Part shown: one piece after another, positions 26,185-34,970 of the stretch
Position numbering within the stretch: position 1 is the stretch's first letter
How the letters are laid out: each line of letters begins with the position of its first letter
Assembly (NCBI RefSeq): GCF_017916325.1
Contig: NC_090153.1
Location: 307,501-371,500, forward strand
Length of the DNA stretch: 64,000 nucleotides
From: Leishmania martiniquensis
Lineage: Eukaryota; Euglenozoa; Kinetoplastea; Trypanosomatida; Trypanosomatidae
Direction of reading: 5' to 3'
Position numbers and translations under genes: made by a program
Notes under the pieces: generated by a model
The model's database searches: none
What the model was told of the DNA's origin: nothing
Seen by the model: the letters and a program-made list of their open reading frames with translations, nothing else

Positions 26185-29100
26185 ATGGAATTTGCGCAGG
26201 TGGTGCACGCACTGCAGCGGGCCGCAACGGTGCCGCTGGGGGTGGAGGTGCTGCTTCAGTACAACAACCCTCTTTCAGAAAAAGAGGTAACGCAGCTGCG
26301 CGAGTTCCGGCACCTGCAGCGAGAGCAGCTTGAGGGAGGCCTAAAGGTAGAGGAGCCGACCGAAGAGATCTTGGCTCTTTCACGTCGTCCGGCCAAGGCC
26401 CTTCACCCGCTGCAGGTGGTGCAGTGTGTTCTAAGCGCGACGGGGCTTCCCTCCGTAAAGCCAGAGCAGCAGCGTCGACTGCGAAAGCAGGTGCTGTCGC
26501 GGGTCTCTGCGGTGACGCCGCTTTCGTTTGTGGAGTGGTGCACCGCCGTGCAGGCAGTGTACCACACATGCTTGCAGCGCGACGACAGCTTGCCTGCAGC
26601 GCTGCTGTGCGCGGAGGAAGTACTGCAGCTGGCGGCGCCGGTGCTGCTGCACGCGCCCCCGCCCCCGCCGCTCTCCACAGCCGCCGCGCAGCGCGCCTCG
26701 TGGCGGAGGAATGGCGACACGCAACAGCGGCCCCGAAAAGACACGACCGTCCCTCGGCTGAAGGAGTACACGGACAGCGAGGGAGTGCAACTTTTCCTGA
26801 AGGCGCTGGCGGCTCTTGTGCACCGTTACGCCGCCCTCCACGCACGCAACGGAAAGCACACCCTGAAAGAGGCCCCTGCGAAGGGGGAGGCCTTCTTCAA
26901 CTACGCCCCCATCCGCCATCTGCGTCGGCTCATCCAGAAGCATGCGAGCCAAGACGTGGACGCGGTGCGCAAAGCAGTCCAGTCCCTGGCGCCTGCCGAG
27001 AGGATTGCCCTCACGCCTCTCTTTCAGGGTCAGGCACAGCAGCTCTCGCTCACCAAGGATGAGCTCGGCTCCGCGATCAAGGCAGCGGCACTCGTGGTCT
27101 ATCACGTTCTCGGTGCACGGCGCCCTGTGGCAGGGGCGCTGAAGTTGGAAAACGCTGATGCGGCGCTGCCATTCGTGCTCTACGCAATGGGCCTGCCGAG
27201 AACCCCACGCGACGCCTTCTTGGACTACGTCGCCGTGCTCGCCTCCGCCCCAACGGCGGACGTTGCCGCGTACATGAAGGCGAAGGGCAAGGAGGCCCTC
27301 GCCCAGTGGATTGTTCCCTTCACCGTGAACGCCGACGCCTTGCTGCCCGTTGTAGAGCGCGTCAGTCCCACCTACGCGCGGCTGATGCAGCAGCTCTGCG
27401 CTGCAGCACCAGAGATGCTAACGGTGCTGCTTCAGACAATCGCGTACGCCGTCGGCACTCGCTGTCGCACTCCACGTGAGAAAGAAGTGGCGATGAGGCT
27501 GCTGTGTGACATGCTGGAGGCGCTGCCTAGCGAGATGCGCATGAAGCTGGAGCCTACGGCTGAAGTCGTTTCGACACTGAGTCGGGAGGTAGCCATGCCA
27601 GCTATGGAGTCGGCTGCACAGGCCTTCCGGCTCACCTCAATACTGCGGCTGGAGGCGGCAGTAGAGGACGGGCTGATGGGCGCGCTGAAGAACAGCCGCA
27701 AGGAGGCGGCTATTCGCCGCGCTATGCTCATCCATCTCGATGTGGAGCGTACGCCGGTCTCCGTAGTTGATGGCCTCATAAGAGGGTTATTGAAGGACTG
27801 CGAAGAGGTGGTGGTGGTGCGTCCTGACGCATACCTCGCCCTCTCCTTCGCTCTGGCGCGTGGCGACGTGGCCACGGTCGCGAAGCTCCACCCGCTGTTA
27901 TGCACCGCCGAGGTACTGCGCCAGCTGGACGGCAACAAGCACGAGCAGGCCCGCGCCGCACAGGTGGCAATCGAGCTAGCGAACAGCGGCTACGGTGTCG
28001 CGCTTGTGCAGCTGTTGACAAGCCACCACGGGCTGCTGCGCCGCCCGCTGCTGGCTTACGTCAAATCAATCGCCTCGGATATGTCGCGCATCATGTCGCT
28101 ATGGAGCTGCCTGACGCAGCACGTCTTCGGGCTCGAGTCGACTGGTTCGCCCCCCATGATTATCGGCGAGACAGCCGCGCCGGCGCTTGTTGCAGTCGGC
28201 ACAGCACTGCTGCAGCACGCCCCACGCCTTTCTCTCTCGACAGCTCTCAGCGAGCTTCTGCTCTGTGCTGGCCACGATAACGTGCAGGGCGCCGACCCAT
28301 ACTTCTACAAGGCCTCCAGCTGCCTGTTGCGCCGGCACTGCCGCGCCAGTCTTGCCGTGCTCGAGCGGCCCTTGCGTCAGGTGCTCACCGGCGGGGAGAG
28401 CCAGGAGCACCTCCTTTCTCAGCAGGCGAAGAGTGTGGCGCGGCACCTCATCGAGGTGACAGGCAAGGATGTGGAACACCAGTCCACCGCCGCATGCCGT
28501 GCAGTGGTGTTGCTGCTCACGCAAACGAGCCCTGCGGCCTCGCGCGATATCTTCGTTGCCCTCGCAGAGGCGGCACAGGTGTCGAAGGAGTGGTTCCTGG
28601 CGCTGTCCGCCGAGGATGCAGCGATCGCCGCCGAGGACGTCGAGGCCATGGACGCCTACGAGCATCGTACGCTGCGCGAGCAGCAGCTGCTGAAGATCTA
28701 CCCGGAGCGTCCGCCAAAGGGCATGTCCGGCGACGACTTCGTCGAGATGAAAAGGAAAGACGCGATGGCGCTTGCGAAGGGGCGTGAAGCGCTGCGCGCG
28801 GCCCTGGAAAAGCGCAGCCGCGCCATCATGCCAGCCATCCATCAGCACAAGTCCATCTACCTTGCCATTCGACTGCTCGGGACGCACGGACGCTTCGACC
28901 TGGAGGCGGTGCCTATCCTGTACGCGCCGCTTCAGGCTACTGTTACAGAACTTTGTATGCAGGGCAAGGCGACGCACGTGCTGGCGGTGCTTGCGACGGA
29001 CGCGCTGGCGGGCCTGTTCGCACACACGCCGCTTGGGAGCATGGCGGAGAACATGGTGAGCACAGTTGCCCGACTGACGCCGCTCCAGACGCTCGCGGTG

Positions 29101-32100
29101 GAGGATGTCAGTCGGGTGTCGGCGATGGCGCATGCGCTGCGCCAGTCCCTCACGCAGATGCTTCCCGCCCCGCTGTTCGTTGTTCTGACGGCCTTCGCAC
29201 GCGTCGCGTTCAAAGCTGGCCGCGGCTCCAACGCTGTCTCGACGACGATCCCGGTGGCCACGCAGCATCAAGTGCTCGGGATGCTCATGCAGAACATCGG
29301 CCAGGTGAACCTACCCGGCCCAACCGCCGCGATGGAGCTGCTGACCAGTATCCTGCATAGCTTTCCCTCACTTTACAAGAGTGTGCAGCAGGGCTTCTAC
29401 ACGCTGATGCCGATGGTGCCCGGCGAGCGACTCTCAGCTGTGGAGGCGGGGCTGTTCAACACGGTCGACTCCGTGCGCGAAGTGACGGCTGCGGCCTTCG
29501 GTCGCTTTGCGCACTTCGAAAGGTGCCGCCGCGCGCTCGTGCTGGCTGCCACCCTCGCCGACGATCCGGTGCCTAACGTCGCCAAGCACTTGCGGAAGAT
29601 AGTGGAAGGTGCGGTGGAGAAGTACAGCTTCGTGTTGCAGCCCTCCGACTGGGGCGACTTGTTGTATTTTCTGGCCACCTATGGCCGTCGCAGCGAGGCG
29701 AGCGCGCTCCGTGTGACGGAGACGATGCACCAGCTCTTTGCGCGTCGCCCGACAACGGACGAGGCGGCACAACTGCAGTGGGTGGACGAGCTGAAGACCC
29801 TTGGGGGGTCGCCGTCCGTGATTGCGCTCGAGGGCTTGTCCTCTGCCTACCTGGGTCGCGTGCCTGCCGTGGTCATGGACTACCTCTGCCAGCTCCTGGA
29901 CAACCCTCAGACAGGCGAGGCGCTGCTCCGGCAGACCCTCAAGGCCGGCCGCACCGTGCTGGAGGCGGCCGACCTGGAGCTGCTGAGGAGCATCTCGTCG
30001 CAGATGCAGACGCGGCTGGCGAAGCCGCCGAAAGATGTGACGCAGGGGCACAGGGAGCAATACCTGGCGACTGCCACAGTGTGGCTCGGCATCATGAGCT
30101 GCCGCCTGCAGGAGACGGGGCTGTTAGAAGCCATCATTGACCAGCAGAGCCGCACCCTCAACAACTCGCAGTCCGCCATGGTGCACCGCTGCGTGTGTGA
30201 GTCGATGGCAGACATCAGCCGCAACGAGCGCATTCACGGCTCGCAGAAGCTCGACGAGTTCGTCGAAAAGTGCCTCAAGCAAACAATCCACTCCGGCTCC
30301 TACGTGAAGAAGAAGGCGCACGCGTGGGGTCTCGTGGGCGTCATCAAGGGCTTGGGCCTGACGTCGCTGCGCCGCTACAATGTCATGGGCATTCTGCGCA
30401 AGGCGGCCCACGAGAAGCACGTAGAGCGGTCGGGCGCGATGGTACTCTTGGAGGTGCTGTGCAGCGAGATATCCCCCCTCTTTGAACCGTACGCGCTGTC
30501 CATGGCGACGGAGTTGCTGGAAGCGGTCGCAGACACCGACCCAAACATTTCGGAGTGCGCCGATGATGCCGCGAAGGAATTGATGGCGAAGCTTTCGGGG
30601 GTGGGCCTCCGCCAGCTGATCCCGCGGTTGGTAGAAGGGCTTGCCTCGGACTCCGCGAAGAAGCGCGTGCCACCGCTGAACTTCATCGGCTACGTGGCCT
30701 TCTGCTCGCCGAAGCAGCTCGCCGCTGCCCTGCCAGAGATTATGAAGCATATTCGCAGCTGTCTCTTCGACGTGAACAACTCCGTCTCCGCAGCGGCCTC
30801 GAACGCACTGCGCCGAGTCGCTGGTGTCGTTTCGAACCCCGAGATTCAGGAGCATGTGGAACTGATCCTAAGCGCGATGCGCTCACCCAGCACGGAAACG
30901 GAGCCGGCGCTTGATGCGCTGCTCTACACGCGCTTCGTTAACATGGTGGACCCCGCCTCGCTGGCCCTCATTGTTCCGGTGCTCTCACGCGGTCTTGGTG
31001 GGCAGGCGGGGCGCACGCGGCCCAAGGCTGCGCAGATTGTGGCGGCCATGGTCAACCTTGTGAGCGACCCACGCGCGCTGCTCCCCTACACAGAGGAGCT
31101 CGTGCGGCTACTGGAGGAGGCCTCACAGGACCCGTCGACGGAAGCGCGCACGACAGCGGCGAAAGCGGTCGCCGCGCTCGCCTCCGCCATTGGCGGCAAC
31201 CTCATCGACGAGATCTGCGAGTGGGCCTTTGGCGTACTGCAGCGCGTTCAGTCAGGCACAATCGAGAAGGCCGGTGCGGCACAGGTGTTCGTGGAGGTGG
31301 TGAACGGGTGTGGAGTAGAGCTGCTCAAGCTGTACTTCCCGACGATCCAGGTCGGCATGACGGACGAGCGGCCACCGGTGCGAGAGGGCTTCCTGTACAT
31401 CATGGTGTACGCCCCGTCCACGCTTCGGACAGAGACCTTTCAGGAATTTCTGCCTCTCTCTCTGCCGTGGGTACTCGAGGGCCTCTCACACTTCTCCGAC
31501 CGCGTGCGCGACGTGGCGCTGGCCGCGGGTGACAGCATCGTCTCCCTCTATGGCACGCGCAACTTGGAGCTCGTGCTGGGCCCGCTGCTGGACGGTGTGA
31601 GCAGCGAGGTGACAACGCTGCGGCAGAGCTCCCTGCAGCTGTCCGCAAAGCTCATGCTGCACCTTGTGGCGCACATCAAAAAGAAGTTGCGCATCCAGAT
31701 GGCCATGGACGAAGCAGACGAGGAGACGCGCGCCGAGCTGGCGACCTCGATCGGCGCGACAGTGGGCGGCAACGAGAGCGGCGTCGCAGCGGCTGCCGGT
31801 GAGGATGGCGAGGACGGTGCCATTCTCACGATGGAGGCGGCGCGCGACGTAGAAAAGCGCGGTGTATCGATTCTCAGCTCCCTCGAGGAGATACTTGGCA
31901 CAGGCCACCTCGTACGCATGCTCTCCGCTCTCTTCTGCGGCCGCCACGAACACAACGCAAACGTGCGCACCGACTCGAACATGGCATGGCAGGCGTGCGT
32001 AGCGAGCATCCGCGCTGCCGTCAACAAAATCTTCGATGGCCTGACGCTGCTACTCGTACGCTTCGCATCGTCTGATAACCCCGATTGCGTGGAGGTGGCG

Positions 32101-34167
32101 GAGAAGACGATCGAGTTCACAATTCGCATGAACGAGACGATCGAGCGCTTTGTGGACACGCTCTGCAGCACGTACAAGGCAGACAGCCGCCGGGTAAAGC
32201 TCGGCTCACTCGTGTGCCTCGGCACAGTCGTCCAGTTTGCCGACCCGCGGCGGCTGGTGAGCATGGGCGGTCAGATAGTAGGGTGTGTGCTGCCGGGCAT
32301 GCAGGAGCACGACGCCGTGCAGGAAGCGGCCCGGGAGGTGTTTGCGCGCGTTTCGAAGCTGATTGGCCCGCGTCTCATCGAGAGCGCCGTGGAGGCGCAG
32401 CTCACGACAAGCGTGCGTGGCGTAGTGGAGGTAGTAAAGGTGAAGCCGGGGGTGGCCCTGGCGCTGGTCTTCAAGCACCTGAACGCCCTCGAGACACATA
32501 CGAACCACAACGTGGAGCTGCTCGACACGATCCTCGACATCGAGGAGGCCGAAGAAGAGCTGCGCCGCTACCACGAGGACATGGTGCGCCTGCTGCTCCA
32601 GTTCTGCGTGGAGGCGCTGGACGACGCGCAGGAGCTCATGATCAAGTACGTGAAACTCGCGCCACGCGAGTTCGAGGTAATACCGATCGAGGCTTTCACA
32701 AAGGCGATGAACATCCCAGCGAGGCGCCACGGCGCGCTGATGGCCGCCTCGGCGTACGGCCTTGGCACGGACCTCGACAACGTCGACGGTATCAATGCCG
32801 TCTTCCGTGCCCTTGTCGACGCCCTCGGCGACGACACCGAGGACACACGCAGCCTCGCCCTTCGGTCGATACCTGCGTTGCTGAACTCGCTCGAGAACCG
32901 CGTGCTGGGCACACTGGAGGACGAGGAGCGTGAGGACATCATGACGAGCAAGCGCGCCGCCGGTCGCTACCTGCTGCAGTTCCTCAACCTATTCCAGACT
33001 GCGCTGGCAGCCACAGCGCGCGCGTACATCAGCAGCAGCACCCCGGAGTTCACTGTGCTGGGCGAGGGCGAGCCACGCCTCTTCGACGTGCTCATGACCT
33101 TCTACAACCGTGGCCTGGACTATGGCACACCGCAGCAGAAAGTGGAGGCGGTGGAGTGCATTCAGGACCTCATGCGCTTCGCCCCACGCGCGGTCAGCGC
33201 ATCAGCCGCCAACACGGTAGCTGGCCGCTGCTCCAAGGTGCTCTTCACACGCAACGAGGGGTCTGTGGTGCTGGCGCTGGTGCGCCTGTGCCTGCAGCTC
33301 ATGAGCTACCCGGCCAGCGGGAAGGAGAAGATGGTCGAAGGGACGATGGCGCTCGCCATGTTCAACGCCGTCCTTTGCGACTTAGGCGAGGCGCGTGTGT
33401 TGGCACTGCATGTTGCGGTTCAGCTGCTGGCACGCTCGGAAAAGTACGCTGATCTGATTCTTGGCACGGTGGTGACAAAGAGGACGACGGTCGACTCAAC
33501 GCTCCTGCGCACCGTCATGTGCCGCTTCATCAGCGTGGTGCTGCGCTACGCCAAGTTCACGAAGAAGTTTCCACACATTCCTAAGTTGATGGACGTCGTG
33601 CGCCCCATGTGGGAGTCGCCGGAGTCGCCTGCGCTCGCGGCGGCGGCTGGTGTAGCCGTCGGTGCGCTCTGCATGTCGGAGAGCACTCCTGAAGAAGTTG
33701 TCGGCGACATCAAGGAGCGTGCGCTCTCTTACCTCATGACAAAAGGGATGCAGACGCTGGCAGGCTACGCCCTCGTGTACTCCCTCGTCACGTGCGCGCC
33801 GCAGCGCACGGATCAGGCCTTCCTCTCCACGTCGGCCGAGCACCTGTGCTCCGCTGCGAGCTTTTGCAGCGCTGACAAGCTCACATCCCTGTGGATGCTG
33901 CGCGCGGCGGCGGCTGTGGCAAGCACTGGCTGCGTGCCGGCCGCCATCAAGGTCGAGGCCTTTCTCCCGTTGTTGCGTCGCGTGAATCAAACGGACGAGC
34001 AGCTACTGAGCAGCGCGCAGTACTTCCGCGAGTGCGTGACGGCAGCGTACCCGGAAACGGTAAGCACACTGGAGGGAATGCCGGGCGAGTGCAGCAGCCA
34101 GTGGAACTCGGTCGGCACCTTTGACGCCGACCTTGATGACGAAGTTGTGGCCGACGTCACGCTGTAG
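26185..34167 (+). CDS. GCN1: GCN1, HEAT-repeat translational activator
   Basis: Ribosome-associated scaffold that senses stalled or collided ribosomes and activates the eIF2-alpha kinase GCN2. The ATG at 26185 gives 2660 residues, nearly the yeast length (2672); the frame continues to an ATG at 25909 inside a (TA)n tract, which is probably UTR. HEAT repeats run through the whole protein. The eEF3-like and GCN2-recruiting core is clear: PPLNFIGYVAFCSPKQLAAA, LPYTEELVRLLEEASQDPST, GAAQVFVEVVNGCGVELL (near residue 1698) and PPVREGFLYIMVYAPSTL, in the canonical order. The C-terminal third keeps the long helical repeats with acidic patches. Trypanosomatids have GCN2-like kinases, so the pathway is plausible; partners are not in this window. 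Confidence 0.95.
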   Translation: MEFAQVVHALQRAATVPLGVEVLLQYNNPLSEKEVTQLREFRHLQREQLEGGLKVEEPTEEILALSRRPAKALHPLQVVQCVLSATGLPSVKPEQQRRLRKQVLSRVSAVTPLSFVEWCTAVQAVYHTCLQRDDSLPAALLCAEEVLQLAAPVLLHAPPPPPLSTAAAQRASWRRNGDTQQRPRKDTTVPRLKEYTDSEGVQLFLKALAALVHRYAALHARNGKHTLKEAPAKGEAFFNYAPIRHLRRLIQKHASQDVDAVRKAVQSLAPAERIALTPLFQGQAQQLSLTKDELGSAIKAAALVVYHVLGARRPVAGALKLENADAALPFVLYAMGLPRTPRDAFLDYVAVLASAPTADVAAYMKAKGKEALAQWIVPFTVNADALLPVVERVSPTYARLMQQLCAAAPEMLTVLLQTIAYAVGTRCRTPREKEVAMRLLCDMLEALPSEMRMKLEPTAEVVSTLSREVAMPAMESAAQAFRLTSILRLEAAVEDGLMGALKNSRKEAAIRRAMLIHLDVERTPVSVVDGLIRGLLKDCEEVVVVRPDAYLALSFALARGDVATVAKLHPLLCTAEVLRQLDGNKHEQARAAQVAIELANSGYGVALVQLLTSHHGLLRRPLLAYVKSIASDMSRIMSLWSCLTQHVFGLESTGSPPMIIGETAAPALVAVGTALLQHAPRLSLSTALSELLLCAGHDNVQGADPYFYKASSCLLRRHCRASLAVLERPLRQVLTGGESQEHLLSQQAKSVARHLIEVTGKDVEHQSTAACRAVVLLLTQTSPAASRDIFVALAEAAQVSKEWFLALSAEDAAIAAEDVEAMDAYEHRTLREQQLLKIYPERPPKGMSGDDFVEMKRKDAMALAKGREALRAALEKRSRAIMPAIHQHKSIYLAIRLLGTHGRFDLEAVPILYAPLQATVTELCMQGKATHVLAVLATDALAGLFAHTPLGSMAENMVSTVARLTPLQTLAVEDVSRVSAMAHALRQSLTQMLPAPLFVVLTAFARVAFKAGRGSNAVSTTIPVATQHQVLGMLMQNIGQVNLPGPTAAMELLTSILHSFPSLYKSVQQGFYTLMPMVPGERLSAVEAGLFNTVDSVREVTAAAFGRFAHFERCRRALVLAATLADDPVPNVAKHLRKIVEGAVEKYSFVLQPSDWGDLLYFLATYGRRSEASALRVTETMHQLFARRPTTDEAAQLQWVDELKTLGGSPSVIALEGLSSAYLGRVPAVVMDYLCQLLDNPQTGEALLRQTLKAGRTVLEAADLELLRSISSQMQTRLAKPPKDVTQGHREQYLATATVWLGIMSCRLQETGLLEAIIDQQSRTLNNSQSAMVHRCVCESMADISRNERIHGSQKLDEFVEKCLKQTIHSGSYVKKKAHAWGLVGVIKGLGLTSLRRYNVMGILRKAAHEKHVERSGAMVLLEVLCSEISPLFEPYALSMATELLEAVADTDPNISECADDAAKELMAKLSGVGLRQLIPRLVEGLASDSAKKRVPPLNFIGYVAFCSPKQLAAALPEIMKHIRSCLFDVNNSVSAAASNALRRVAGVVSNPEIQEHVELILSAMRSPSTETEPALDALLYTRFVNMVDPASLALIVPVLSRGLGGQAGRTRPKAAQIVAAMVNLVSDPRALLPYTEELVRLLEEASQDPSTEARTTAAKAVAALASAIGGNLIDEICEWAFGVLQRVQSGTIEKAGAAQVFVEVVNGCGVELLKLYFPTIQVGMTDERPPVREGFLYIMVYAPSTLRTETFQEFLPLSLPWVLEGLSHFSDRVRDVALAAGDSIVSLYGTRNLELVLGPLLDGVSSEVTTLRQSSLQLSAKLMLHLVAHIKKKLRIQMAMDEADEETRAELATSIGATVGGNESGVAAAAGEDGEDGAILTMEAARDVEKRGVSILSSLEEILGTGHLVRMLSALFCGRHEHNANVRTDSNMAWQACVASIRAAVNKIFDGLTLLLVRFASSDNPDCVEVAEKTIEFTIRMNETIERFVDTLCSTYKADSRRVKLGSLVCLGTVVQFADPRRLVSMGGQIVGCVLPGMQEHDAVQEAAREVFARVSKLIGPRLIESAVEAQLTTSVRGVVEVVKVKPGVALALVFKHLNALETHTNHNVELLDTILDIEEAEEELRRYHEDMVRLLLQFCVEALDDAQELMIKYVKLAPREFEVIPIEAFTKAMNIPARRHGALMAASAYGLGTDLDNVDGINAVFRALVDALGDDTEDTRSLALRSIPALLNSLENRVLGTLEDEEREDIMTSKRAAGRYLLQFLNLFQTALAATARAYISSSTPEFTVLGEGEPRLFDVLMTFYNRGLDYGTPQQKVEAVECIQDLMRFAPRAVSASAANTVAGRCSKVLFTRNEGSVVLALVRLCLQLMSYPASGKEKMVEGTMALAMFNAVLCDLGEARVLALHVAVQLLARSEKYADLILGTVVTKRTTVDSTLLRTVMCRFISVVLRYAKFTKKFPHIPKLMDVVRPMWESPESPALAAAAGVAVGALCMSESTPEEVVGDIKERALSYLMTKGMQTLAGYALVYSLVTCAPQRTDQAFLSTSAEHLCSAASFCSADKLTSLWMLRAAAAVASTGCVPAAIKVEAFLPLLRRVNQTDEQLLSSAQYFRECVTAAYPETVSTLEGMPGECSSQWNSVGTFDADLDDEVVADVTL

Positions 34168-34970
34168 TGCGGTTGCGACAGGTCGTCGGCGAGAGTGGAA
34201 CTGCAACAGGGCATATGTTTGTGTCTGTGGGTGCGTGTGCGTATTCCTCACCACCTTTTGCCGGCCCAATAGCCTCTTTCATTCTCCTGTGATGAGTGCT
34301 CACGCCTCGGGCAGCGATGCATCGACACACACGCATGCGTCGTTAGAGCAACTGACAGAGGGGGGGCGGTGGCAGGGAAAAATGCGGGGCGCCCGTCTTA
34401 AAGTGCACACCTGTCTGTTTACCGGTGTGTCGTTAATGTCAAAAGATCTGTGCAAGTGCGCCCGTTGTGAGCTTACGGTTCTGAGCACGTTGGCTTATCA
34501 CACATGCATACACGCGCACAGAGAGACCCCTCTCTCTTCACACCTCTCTCCCCGAGAGGCGGAAAGGGGCTCTAACGAACCGATGGCAGTGACGTGTGTG
34601 TGTGTGTCTGTGTGTGTGAGAGATACGGTGCAGCGTGCTCCCAGGCGGTGCGCTTTCGAGCTCGCTCACACACACACTATCTCGAGAGAGAGAGGGATGC
34701 AGGCTGCCCGTGGCGCGTACGCAAGCCAACCCCCTCACCACCACCACCACCACCGCCCTGGGCAACAGTGAAGGACAAATCTGGATGGGGCATCAAACCC
34801 AATGCCCGCGAATACGCTCACAGCTACTTTCTCCACGCACCGCCCTCTTCCCTTTAGTTTTTCGCCTTCATCCTGCGGCGGGTACTCCCTGCGCGCGCAC
34901 CACACACATACGGGCCACAGTGCATTCGTGCCTTGAAGCCACGGCGCGGACAGGCACACGCGTACGCGCC
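34168..34970 (+). other. Intergenic spacer, 0.8 kb
   Basis: No gene. It contains a TG run near 34595-34618, a short (CAC)n repeat near 34736-34753, and the PWP2 acceptor at 34844-34857. Confidence 0.65.
34844..34857 (+). promoter_or_regulatory. Probable trans-splice acceptor for PWP2
   Basis: A compact C/T tract ends in TTTAG, with AG at 34856-34857. The first ATG after it in the coding frame is at 34971, giving a leader of about 113 bases. Confidence 0.5.

Noticed and set aside
28099..29271. 390-codon antisense frame within GCN1
   Set aside because: Same reason: shadow of a certain gene, Arg/His/Gly-rich, no domain.
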